Assembly (NCBI GenBank): GCA_902518235.1
Contig: CABYFN010000007.1
Span: 1 to 40,330 of the forward strand
Length of the DNA stretch: 40,330 nt
Source: an uncultured Pelagibacteraceae bacterium
GTDB lineage: Bacteria > Pseudomonadota > Alphaproteobacteria > Pelagibacterales > Pelagibacteraceae
Direction of reading: 5' to 3'
Shown here: positions 27,629 to 34,883 of the stretch, in pieces
Layout: each line of letters opens with the position of its first letter
Position numbering within the stretch: the stretch's first letter is position 1
The notes under the pieces: generated by a model
The model's input: the letters and a program-made list of their open reading frames with translations, nothing else
Database searches by the model: none
Told to the model about the DNA's origin: nothing
Translations under genes and position numbers: made by a program

Positions 27629-28642
27629 ATGGATAATAAAGATCAAGAAAAAGACTCACTATATTTAAAATTAATTCCATACTTTGATAGATATGGAATT
27701 TTATTATTATTACTCATAATGATAGTGGTAATGCATTTCTTACAGCCAGATGTTTTTTTGTCGTGGAGAAATGTCACAAATGTATTTAAACAAATATCTT
27801 GGCAATCTATGCTTGCTCTAGGAGTTTTCATGGTAATTGTAACCGCAGGTATTGACCTTTCGGTTGGTTCTATAATGATGTTGTCATTGATGATATTGGC
27901 AATTGTAGCAAAAGCAGGTGCACCTTGGTTTGTTGTTGCTATGACACCACTTATTGCAGGATTAATATGTGGATTAATAAATGGTCTTGGAATTACGATT
28001 TTGCGGATGCCTCATCCCTTTATAATGACACTAGGTACACTATATATATTTAGAGGTACTGGAAATTTAATTTCAGGTGGAACACCAATAAGTGGCTTTA
28101 CTGACGAAGTAAGGTATCTTGGCCATGGAAGAATAGATTTAACTTGGTTAGGTCTCGAAAAATCTCAGTACCTTCCAGTGAGTTTAGTTCTTATTGCAAT
28201 TGTATATATAATTTTCTGGGTTTTCATGAATCATACAAGAACTGGTAAATGGATTTATGCTATTGGAGGTAACCCCAGTGCAGCAAGAGCGTCAGGCGTT
28301 AACGTGAATAAAATTTTAGTAATTGTTTACTCTTTATGCGGATTTTTATCAGGTATTGGAGCATTAATTTTAGCAGGAAGAACAGATTCTGGATATCCTA
28401 ACGCTGGATTACAATCAGAATTAGATGCTATTGCAGCCTGTATAATTGGTGGAGCAAGTTTTTTCGGTGGAAGGGGTACAGTGCTTGGAGTGTTTGCTGG
28501 CGTAATGATTATGGGTATTTTAAGAAATGGCCTAAATCTTATGGATGTGAGCTCGTTTTGGCAACAAGTCTTAATTGGTTCTATAATAGTATTAGCAGTA
28601 TATATCGATGTGCTAAGAAGAGATCTTGGAACAAGGAAATAA
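27629..28642 (+). CDS. CUT2-type sugar ABC transporter permease
   Basis: The ATG at 27629 gives 337 residues (MDNKDQEKDSLYLK). It lies 2 bp after the ATPase stop; an ATG at 27605 inside the ATPase gene is less likely. The protein is an RbsC/FrcC-like inner-membrane permease with eight to ten helices. FMVIVTAGIDLSVGSIMML, LRMPHPFIMTLGTLYIFRGTGNLISGG, AIGGNPSAARASGVNV and IGGASFFGGRGTVLGVFAGVMIMG are the family signatures. It carries the sugar delivered by the binding protein at 28748. A 105 bp A+T-rich spacer follows, which may hold a separate promoter for the binding-protein gene. Confidence 0.92.
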   Translation: MDNKDQEKDSLYLKLIPYFDRYGILLLLLIMIVVMHFLQPDVFLSWRNVTNVFKQISWQSMLALGVFMVIVTAGIDLSVGSIMMLSLMILAIVAKAGAPWFVVAMTPLIAGLICGLINGLGITILRMPHPFIMTLGTLYIFRGTGNLISGGTPISGFTDEVRYLGHGRIDLTWLGLEKSQYLPVSLVLIAIVYIIFWVFMNHTRTGKWIYAIGGNPSAARASGVNVNKILVIVYSLCGFLSGIGALILAGRTDSGYPNAGLQSELDAIAACIIGGASFFGGRGTVLGVFAGVMIMGILRNGLNLMDVSSFWQQVLIGSIIVLAVYIDVLRRDLGTRK

Positions 28643-28733
28643 TACACGTATTAGTTGAGCTAAAAAATAGTGTCTTTTATAAACAGTTGAATTCTTATTA
28701 AAAATTTAATTAAATTAATCATTAATAATTATT

Positions 28734-28740
28734 AAAGGGG
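28734..28740 (+). promoter_or_regulatory. Strong Shine-Dalgarno of the CUT2 binding protein
   Basis: AAAGGGG lies 7 bases before the ATG at 28748. Most genes of the window have a weak or no recognisable ribosome binding site, so this one stands out and suggests high translation of the binding protein. Confidence 0.75.
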
Positions 28741-28747
28741 AAATTTT

Positions 28748-29680
28748 ATGAGAGAACTAATGAGAAAAGTTGTTGTATTTTTTTCAACAATTTTTTTATT
28801 AACAACTATGGCGTCAGTATCTTTTGCTGATGGTCACGGTAAAAAAATCCTATTTAGCATCAAAGGTCCTGGTTCAGGAAATCCATTTTGGGCTTCTGTA
28901 ACTAAAGGTGCTGAAGAAGAGGCAAAAAAACTAGGTGTTAAATTAATATTAATTGCACCTCCACAAGAAGGTGATGTTCAGGCACAAATTAACCAAGTAG
29001 AAGATCAACTTGCAAAAGGTGTTGATGCTTTAGCTCTAGCGCCAGGAGATCCAAATGCTTTTGCTCCAATCGTTGATGATGCGATCAAAAGTGGAGTTCC
29101 AGTTGTTTTTGTTGATACAAAAGGAATTAATGAAGGTGTAACTTTTATTGGAACAAATAATATGAATGGTGCAGAATTAGCTGCTAAATTTATATGTGAT
29201 AAAACTCCAAAAGGTTCTGATGTTGCAATTCTTACAGGAATTGAATCTCAATCAACTGCATTATTAAGAAGAGATGGTGCAATTAAAGGATTTAAAAATT
29301 GTGGTTTAAATCTTGTTGCTACACAAACTGCAGAGTGGGATACAGCAAAAGGAAGATCTGTAACAGAGTCAATCATTCTAAAAAATCCGAACATCAAAGC
29401 AATATTTGCTTCTAATGACAATATGGGATTAGGTGCTATGCAAGCACTAAAAGATGCTGATATGAATGATGTGATCGTTGTTGGTTTTGATGCTACTCCA
29501 GATGCTGCTACAAGCATTCTAAAAGGTGAGATGACTGCAACAATAGCTCAATTCTCATACAACATGGGTGCTTATGGTGTTAAGTATGCTCTTGAGTTAG
29601 CTAATGGTGGAAGCATCGATATAAACATCGATACTGGAACACAATTAGTAACAACTGCAAACGCTAACGATTTCAAATAA
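28748..29680 (+). CDS. CUT2-type periplasmic sugar-binding protein (RbsB-like)
   Basis: A 310-residue periplasmic binding protein of the type I (RbsB) fold. A signal peptide is clear: basic start MRELMRK, hydrophobic VVVFFSTIFLLTTMASVSF, cleavage probably after FADG or nearby. The mature part has the RbsB-like order NPFWASVTKGAEEEAKKLG, QINQVEDQLAKGVDALALAPGDP, GVPVVFVDTKG, then IFASNDNMGLGAMQAL and VVGFDATPDAATSILKGEMTATIAQ. Ligand is a pentose, hexose or cyclitol; the following mutarotase and ribokinase genes favour ribose or a related sugar, while the nearby iol genes leave inositol open. It has a strong Shine-Dalgarno and is followed by a perfect terminator. Confidence 0.92.
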   Translation: MRELMRKVVVFFSTIFLLTTMASVSFADGHGKKILFSIKGPGSGNPFWASVTKGAEEEAKKLGVKLILIAPPQEGDVQAQINQVEDQLAKGVDALALAPGDPNAFAPIVDDAIKSGVPVVFVDTKGINEGVTFIGTNNMNGAELAAKFICDKTPKGSDVAILTGIESQSTALLRRDGAIKGFKNCGLNLVATQTAEWDTAKGRSVTESIILKNPNIKAIFASNDNMGLGAMQALKDADMNDVIVVGFDATPDAATSILKGEMTATIAQFSYNMGAYGVKYALELANGGSIDINIDTGTQLVTTANANDFK

Positions 29681-29703
29681 TCTTTAGTTTTAAAGAATAA
29701 TTT

Positions 29704-29736
29704 AAAGGGTGGAATTTTATTCCACCCTTTTTTTTT
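29704..29736 (+). terminator. Rho-independent terminator after the CUT2 binding protein
   Basis: AAAGGGTGGAAT (29704-29715) pairs perfectly with ATTCCACCCTTT (29719-29730) around a TTT loop and is followed by six T. It lies 24 bp after the binding-protein stop and 18 bp before the mutarotase gene. Confidence 0.93.
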
Positions 29737-29754
29737 ATGTATTATAATCTCTAA

Positions 29755-30216
29755 ATGTTAATTAATATTAATCCTATATTAAGCCCAGAATTACTGTTTC
29801 ATTTAAGATCTATGGGACATGGAGAAAAATTAATTTTAGCAGACGCAAATTTTCCGTCTAACTCCACAAACAATAAAGTAATTCGATTGGATGGAGTAAA
29901 TATAAAAGACGCAGCGACTGCTATATTATCTGTATTTCCATTAGATAGTTTTGTTGTATCTCAAGGTGGATCTCCAGCTCTTAGAATGGAGGTCGATAAC
30001 AAACCAGACGAATTAACCGAGACACACAAAGAATTCATAGAAGTAGTAAACTCTGTCTCAGGAGAACATTGGAAAGTTGGATCAATTTCAAGACAAGATT
30101 TTTATGAGGAAGCAAAGAAAGCTTATTGTATAGTAACTACTACAGATGCTAGGCCATTTGGATGTTTTGTAATTACTAAGGGTGTTATTTTACCAGATGG
30201 AAAAGTCTGGACTTAA
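29755..30216 (+). CDS. RbsD/FucU-family sugar mutarotase
   Basis: A 153-residue protein of the RbsD/FucU family, which interconverts anomers of ribose, fucose or related sugars before they enter metabolism. MGHGEKLILADANFPSN (20-36) has the catalytic His22 and the signature GHGDxLxxxDxNFP-like motif. The C-terminal RPFGCFVITKGVI is the conserved strand near the sugar pocket. Length is nearer to FucU (about 140-150) than to short RbsD versions, but this does not decide the sugar. It lies 3 bp before the ribokinase gene. A leader of 18 bp after the terminator leaves little space for its own promoter, so it may depend on read-through. Confidence 0.85.
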   Translation: MLININPILSPELLFHLRSMGHGEKLILADANFPSNSTNNKVIRLDGVNIKDAATAILSVFPLDSFVVSQGGSPALRMEVDNKPDELTETHKEFIEVVNSVSGEHWKVGSISRQDFYEEAKKAYCIVTTTDARPFGCFVITKGVILPDGKVWT

Positions 30217-30219
30217 AAA

Positions 30220-31134
30220 ATGAAATCCATTTGTGTTTTTGGTGTTTTTGTAGCTGATCTTTGTTTTGTCGCTGATGCAATCCCTGAAAAAGGACAAACT
30301 ATTTTAGGTAGTAAACATATTGTTGGTCCTGGTGGAAAAGGATCAAACCAAGCGATAGCTGCAGCTAGACTTGGAGGTAAAGTAAATTTTATAACAAAAA
30401 TTGGGATCGACCAAAATGCAAATATGGCCTTAAACCTCTACAAGGAAGCAGGTATAAATACAGACTCAATAATTCAAGATGAAAATCAGTTAACAGGTGT
30501 AGCAGGTATAATGATTAACAAAAAAACTGGAGACAACGCAATAAACATTGTACCAGGTGCAGCTGGTTCTTTAACTAATAAAGATATTGATAAAAATATA
30601 AGTTTTATTGAAAATTCAGAAATTTTTTTAACTCAGTTAGAGACACCTTATGAGGTAACTAGTTATGCACTTCAAAAAGCTAAAGAAACAGGTTCAATAA
30701 CTATTTTTAATCCAGCACCTGCATCAAATATCAATGAGAGTGATTTTAAATGTATGGATTATTTTACACCTAATGAAACAGAAACAAGTTTTTACCTAAA
30801 AAAAAATGTTGAAAGTAAAACAGAAATTGAAGAAGCTGCAAAATATTTTCTAAATAAAGGAGTTAAAAATATTGTTATAACTCTAGGCTCAAAAGGAGTT
30901 TATTTTGCAAACTCATCTGAAAGCTATTTTCTAGATGTCTTTAATTTGAAAGATGAAGTTATTGACACAACAGGAGCAGGGGATGCATTTAATGGAGCTT
31001 TTGCATATGCCTTATCTAAGAATCATAAAGATAAAGCTGCTTTAGAATTTGCAAATAAGGTTGCGGGTATTTCAACTACAAGGGTTGGGGCAGCCAATGC
31101 AATGCCCAAACTTAAAGAAGTAGAAGACTATTAG
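30220..31134 (+). CDS. rbsK: Ribokinase (PfkB family)
   Basis: A 304-residue carbohydrate kinase that phosphorylates ribose or a related sugar with ATP. GGKGSNQAIAAARLGG (38-53) is the sugar-binding PfkB signature and DTTGAGDAFNGAFAYAL (from 249) is the second signature with catalytic base Asp255 in GAGD. FTPNETETSFYL and VITLGSKGVYF are ribokinase-like, and the overall length equals RbsK. Placed after transporter and mutarotase genes it completes a typical uptake-mutarotation-phosphorylation set. The stop directly abuts that of the enolase-superfamily gene on the other strand. Deoxyribose or another pentose cannot be excluded. Confidence 0.88.
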   Translation: MKSICVFGVFVADLCFVADAIPEKGQTILGSKHIVGPGGKGSNQAIAAARLGGKVNFITKIGIDQNANMALNLYKEAGINTDSIIQDENQLTGVAGIMINKKTGDNAINIVPGAAGSLTNKDIDKNISFIENSEIFLTQLETPYEVTSYALQKAKETGSITIFNPAPASNINESDFKCMDYFTPNETETSFYLKKNVESKTEIEEAAKYFLNKGVKNIVITLGSKGVYFANSSESYFLDVFNLKDEVIDTTGAGDAFNGAFAYALSKNHKDKAALEFANKVAGISTTRVGAANAMPKLKEVEDY

Positions 31135-32310
31135 TTATTCTATAATTTTAAAATCAGACTTATATTTATCAGTGATTGTTAGACCAAGACCTGGTTTATT
31201 ATCATCTAGATCTATATATCCATTTTCAGGCGCAGGGTCTCCTTCAAAAATGTAATAGAATAATTCATTACCTATTTCTACATCATGGACTGGAAAAAAC
31301 TCTGAAATTGGACAATTGAAATTAGACATTGTTAAATGATAATTATGCATTTGACCAGCATGAGGAATAACTGGCACTTGATATGCTTCAGCTAATGCAT
31401 TTATTTTATTTGCAATTGTAAATCCACCAACTCTATTATTATCATATTGAATATAACTAACTGCTTTAATGTCTAACAATTGTTTAAATCCAAATAAGTT
31501 GAACTCATGTTCTCCTCCTGAAATTGGAATAGCATTCATATTATTTAATTCTGCATAACCATGAATATCATCTGCTATTACAGGTTCTTCTAACCATCTA
31601 GGGTTAAATTTTACTAATTTAGGGATCATCCTTTTTGCATAATCTAAGTTCCAACCCATATAACATTCCATCATTAGGTCTGTATCATATCCAATAACTT
31701 CTCTAACTGCTTCAGCTAGCTCAATATTTTTTTTCATACCATCAGATCCATCTTTTGGCCCCCACCCAAATCTCATTTTAAACATTTTAAAACCTTGCTT
31801 AACATAGCTTTCAGCTTCTTTTTGCAAATCCTTGATTGGTTGGCTGTAAAGTTTAGATGCGTAAACAGGTATCTTCTCTTTGGTTCTTCCACCCAATAGT
31901 TTAAAAACAGGTTTGTTTGTAATTTTTCCCATTATATCCCAAAGCGCAATATCAATTGCAGAAATAGCTACCATGCCTAATCCTCTTCTTCCCCATGCAT
32001 GTGTTCTTCTGTACATTTTTTCCCAGATATAAGAATAATCAAAAGGATCTTCACCTATTACTAAAGGCGTTAAATAAGTATCGATTGTTTTTTTTACCAA
32101 TTGAGGTGCTAGAGCCGCGTTTCCAATTCCAATAATACCATCGTCTGTTTCGATTTCACATATTAACCATTCATGAAATCTAAAAGAACCCATAGCGTCA
32201 GATTTTTCAAACAAAAGATCTGAAGCATTTGTGCAAAAATTATTTTGTGGAGGAACTGTTTTACCGTTCCACTGATATACCTTGGTGCGAATACTTTTTA
32301 TTTTAGACAT
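31135..32310 (-). CDS. Enolase-superfamily sugar-acid dehydratase, L-rhamnonate dehydratase-like
   Basis: A 391-residue mandelate racemase/muconate lactonizing family protein. Metal ligands are probably Glu215 in MMECYMGW, Glu241 in [10 protein letters not shown] and Glu267 in SGGEHEF. Base candidates are His317 and nearby His in [11 protein letters not shown]. The stretch [22 protein letters not shown] resembles the KQRFGWGP stretch of L-rhamnonate dehydratases as I remember them, and [10 protein letters not shown] also fits. Such enzymes remove water from aldonates to give 2-keto-3-deoxy acids. It shares a transcript with the PdxA-like gene (no spacer). Fuconate or another aldonate is equally possible. 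Confidence 0.85.
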   Translation of the reverse strand: MSKIKSIRTKVYQWNGKTVPPQNNFCTNASDLLFEKSDAMGSFRFHEWLICEIETDDGIIGIGNAALAPQLVKKTIDTYLTPLVIGEDPFDYSYIWEKMYRRTHAWGRRGLGMVAISAIDIALWDIMGKITNKPVFKLLGGRTKEKIPVYASKLYSQPIKDLQKEAESYVKQGFKMFKMRFGWGPKDGSDGMKKNIELAEAVREVIGYDTDLMMECYMGWNLDYAKRMIPKLVKFNPRWLEEPVIADDIHGYAELNNMNAIPISGGEHEFNLFGFKQLLDIKAVSYIQYDNNRVGGFTIANKINALAEAYQVPVIPHAGQMHNYHLTMSNFNCPISEFFPVHDVEIGNELFYYIFEGDPAPENGYIDLDDNKPGLGLTITDKYKSDFKIIE

Positions 32311-33306
32311 TTAATTGTTTTTATTTTCTGCCATTGTTAATGCAATTTTAAATGAATTCAAAGTAGGTTCTAAATTTGCTTTATTTTTACCTGCAATATC
32401 AAATGCTGTTCCATGTGCAGGAGTAGTTATAGGGACTGGTAAACCCCCTTGTACAGTTACTCCTCGATCAAATCCAAATGCTTTTAACCCTGATTGTAAA
32501 GCATCATGATACATACCAACAATACAATCATGATTTCCATTTTTATAAGCAGTAATAAAAGAAGTATCACATGGTAAAGGTCCATCAGCATTAATACCTA
32601 GTTTTTTTGCCTCTTCTATTGCAGGTATAATTTCGTCTTTTTCCTCTGTTCCAAATTCAGCATGGGGATTTAGTGCTTGGACTGCTACTCTTGGACTTTT
32701 AATACCATTTAATTTCATTGCTTCATTTATAAGTTTAATTGGCTTAATAATTTTTTCTTTTTTTACATGTTCTGGAACTTCTTTAATTGGAATATGTGAC
32801 GATACCCTTGCTGTCCAAAAATTATCAATAACATTAAACTCACAAAAAAAATTTTTAACCTCTAACTTTTCAGCCATTAAATGTAATTCATCAGAATATT
32901 TATTTCCTCCAAGTTTAAGGCTTGTTTTATTAAATGGTCCAAAGTTTATTGCATGAATTTTATTTTCTTTAGCAAGATCTAAAGCTAAATTTAGCGAAGC
33001 TAAAACGCTTTCTCCCGCCTCTTTAGAGCACTCAGATAATTTATAATTATGATTTTTACCTTTAGAGATATCTAGAAAAAATTTACTATCTTTTGTAAAA
33101 TCAATATTATCAAAATCTTCTACAAAATTTAAATTATGTGATTTGCCTGAAATTTTATTCCCATTCTCTAATATGTTTTTTTCACCAATGATAATTACAT
33201 TAGCTTTGTTAGTGATTTTCTCTGATAATAGTTTTGAGACCAATTCAGGTCCTATACCAGAAGGATCCCCTAAAAGAACTGCTATGTTAATTTTATTTTG
33301 AGCCAT
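32311..33306 (-). CDS. PdxA-family 4-phosphate dehydrogenase, probably catabolic PdxA2 type
   Basis: A 331-residue NAD-dependent dehydrogenase of the PdxA family. GDPSGIGPEL (13-22) is the N-terminal signature; SSHIPIKEVPEHV, ALNPHAEFGTEEKDEI and MYHDALQSGLKAFGFDRGV hold the family His and Asp residues, and TPAHGTAFDIAG ends the active site. The usual GHTE-like site region reads SDELHLMAEK here, so the protein is diverged from biosynthetic PdxA. With an aldonate dehydratase gene directly downstream and no vitamin B6 genes, a catabolic role on a phosphorylated sugar acid (as for PdxA2 and D-erythronate or threonate pathways) is more likely. No DUF1537 kinase partner is in the window. Confidence 0.8.
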   Translation of the reverse strand: MAQNKINIAVLLGDPSGIGPELVSKLLSEKITNKANVIIIGEKNILENGNKISGKSHNLNFVEDFDNIDFTKDSKFFLDISKGKNHNYKLSECSKEAGESVLASLNLALDLAKENKIHAINFGPFNKTSLKLGGNKYSDELHLMAEKLEVKNFFCEFNVIDNFWTARVSSHIPIKEVPEHVKKEKIIKPIKLINEAMKLNGIKSPRVAVQALNPHAEFGTEEKDEIIPAIEEAKKLGINADGPLPCDTSFITAYKNGNHDCIVGMYHDALQSGLKAFGFDRGVTVQGGLPVPITTPAHGTAFDIAGKNKANLEPTLNSFKIALTMAENKNN

Positions 33307-33366
33307 TTTTTACTTTACGCTATGTATCAGATTATGTTTATATATTTAAATATAAATTAACTTAAA

Positions 33367-33373
33367 AGAGGGA
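33367..33373 (+). promoter_or_regulatory. Strong Shine-Dalgarno of tctC
   Basis: AGAGGGA ends 4 bases before the ATG at 33378. It is almost identical to the site of the glucose-type binding protein at 38111-38117. Confidence 0.75.
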
Positions 33374-33377
33374 AATT

Positions 33378-34352
33378 ATGAAAAAAAGTTTTAAACTTTT
33401 CTTAGCAGCTGCATTTCTAGTAACAGAATTTTTTGTTGTTGCGCTTCCACTTATGATTACTTCTGCAAAAGCAGATGGTCACCCAATCCAAGCTATAACC
33501 CATGCTGGTTTTGGTGGTGGTACAGACGTAACTACTAGAATGATGCTTCTAAGAGCACGTAGAGTTCTTAAACAAGATATGCAATTGGTTAACAAAAAAG
33601 GTGGTGGTGGAGCAGTATCAATGGATTACATGATGAGCTTACCTGCTGACGGACAACACACTTTAACTTGGACTACAGGTCACGCTGTTTCAATGGCTTT
33701 AGGTAAAACCAAAGTTAAAATAAGTGATATGCAACCACTAGCAAGAGGAACTGATGATCCTCAATTGTTTGTTGTAAATTGTAAAGCTGACATTAAAGAC
33801 GCTAAAAAATTTATTAGTACTCAAAAATCAAAATCACTTAAATATGGAACAACGCATGTTGGTGGAATTGATGATGTAAGTGCTATAGCATTTACAAAAA
33901 AAGGTGGATTAAAAGATCCAACTATTGTTGCTTATAAGGGTGTCGCTCCAATTAAAACCAACCTAATCAAAGGAGATATTGATGTAGGTGTTTTAAACTT
34001 AGGGGAAGCATTAACAGAAATAAATGACGGAACACTTTGTGTTTCTGTTGTCTTAGCAAATAATAGAATGGCTAAAATTGGAGACTCTCCAACAGCTAAA
34101 GAGTTAGGAATACCTGTTTCTTTATCTACTGTTAGAGGTTTTGTAACTAAAAAAGGAGCTCCAGCTGAAAGAGTTAAAGAATTAGAGGCTGGAATGATGA
34201 AAGCTATGAGCCATAACTACTACAAAAATTTCTTAACAGAAATTGGTCTTGATGAGACGAGTGTAGTTGGTGCTGATGAATGGGGTAAGCAAATGGAAGA
34301 AATGCTTACAGAGATGACAGCGCAACTTAAAGCTTTGGGTTACATTAAATAA
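33378..34352 (+). CDS. tctC: Tripartite tricarboxylate transporter substrate-binding protein (TctC/Bug family)
   Basis: A 324-residue periplasmic binding protein. The signal peptide has a Lys-rich start MKKSFK, a hydrophobic core, and probable cleavage after ITSAKADG or close by. The mature part has the Bug-family start with GGTDVTTRMMLLRARRVL and GGGGAVSMDYMM, and LKYGTTHVGGIDDV and PTAKELGIPVSLSTVRGFVTKKGAPAERVKEL near the C-terminus, all typical of TctC. It would capture a carboxylated compound, such as a dicarboxylate, tricarboxylate or sugar acid, and hand it to TctAB. A transcript started here would meet a strong hairpin 42 bp after its stop. Specificity cannot be read. Confidence 0.9.
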   Translation: MKKSFKLFLAAAFLVTEFFVVALPLMITSAKADGHPIQAITHAGFGGGTDVTTRMMLLRARRVLKQDMQLVNKKGGGGAVSMDYMMSLPADGQHTLTWTTGHAVSMALGKTKVKISDMQPLARGTDDPQLFVVNCKADIKDAKKFISTQKSKSLKYGTTHVGGIDDVSAIAFTKKGGLKDPTIVAYKGVAPIKTNLIKGDIDVGVLNLGEALTEINDGTLCVSVVLANNRMAKIGDSPTAKELGIPVSLSTVRGFVTKKGAPAERVKELEAGMMKAMSHNYYKNFLTEIGLDETSVVGADEWGKQMEEMLTEMTAQLKALGYIK

Positions 34353-34375
34353 TCATAAAGAAGTACATTTAATTT

Positions 34376-34882
34376 ATGAATAATGTACGAAAGCAAAAAA
34401 GGGCAAACAAAAGTTTGCCCTTTTTTTTTAAAGATGAGTTTAAAGTTTCATTTATTATTGTTTTTATCTCAATAATTTTACTAATAAGTACTTTTTCATT
34501 TGATATTGTTCCTCCAATTTTAAATAGAGGCATACAACCTGCAACTTTTCCTAAAGCTCTATTAATATTAATTATAAGCTTAACTTTAATTATCTATTAT
34601 CTATCAATAAAAAATCCTTGGAAAATAGGAAAAAAATTACCTAAATCTTTTTTTTTAACTTTACTCAGTTTTTTAATATTTGTTATTATTTCAAAAACAT
34701 TAGATTTCTTTTTAGCAATATCAGTATTATCAATTTTTGTTTCCTATAATTGGGGTGAAAAAAGAATATTTTATTTATTTTTAGTAGGTATTATTTTTCC
34801 TATATTGGTTTTTATTTTTTTTGAAACAATCTTAGGCTTAAGATTTCCTCCAGGAATAATTACTAATCTTTATTATTATTAA
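34376..34882 (+). CDS. tctB: Tripartite tricarboxylate transporter small membrane subunit TctB
   Basis: A 168-residue protein with four hydrophobic segments, the layout of TctB. The first begins at VSFIIVFISIILL (residue 24 on) and is followed by the FPPILNRG/QPATFPKALL-type stretch usual after TM1. The first 23 residues (MNNVRKQKRANKSLPFFFKDEFK) are not TctB-like and are encoded by the terminator hairpin at 34395-34429. After the hairpin no in-frame ATG, GTG or TTG occurs before TM1; the alternatives are the TTG at 34415 inside the hairpin or the ATG at 34376. It is 1 bp from tctA. Confidence 0.82.
   Translation: MNNVRKQKRANKSLPFFFKDEFKVSFIIVFISIILLISTFSFDIVPPILNRGIQPATFPKALLILIISLTLIIYYLSIKNPWKIGKKLPKSFFLTLLSFLIFVIISKTLDFFLAISVLSIFVSYNWGEKRIFYLFLVGIIFPILVFIFFETILGLRFPPGIITNLYYY
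34395..34429 (+). terminator. Perfect terminator hairpin inside the 5' end of tctB
   Basis: AAAAAAGGGCAAAC (34395-34408) pairs over 14 bases with GTTTGCCCTTTTTT (34413-34426) around an AAAA loop, and T continues to 34429. By sequence this is a textbook intrinsic terminator for tctC. It occupies codons 7-18 of tctB, so it is both terminator and coding sequence if the tctB start is right. Confidence 0.9.
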
Positions 34883-34883
34883 A

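Noticed and set aside
28643..28747. Riboswitch or small RNA in the 105 bp spacer before the CUT2 binding protein
   Set aside because: No stable paired structure or known aptamer motif can be seen; the spacer is mostly A+T runs, and a simple promoter is enough to explain it.
33341..33354. Palindrome TATATTTAAATATA before tctC as operator
   Set aside because: It consists only of A and T in a very A+T-rich spacer and has no second copy I could find; chance is the simplest explanation.
34434..34475. Short out-of-frame open frame (13 codons) just after the tctB hairpin
   Set aside because: Too short, no ribosome binding site, and it lies inside tctB.
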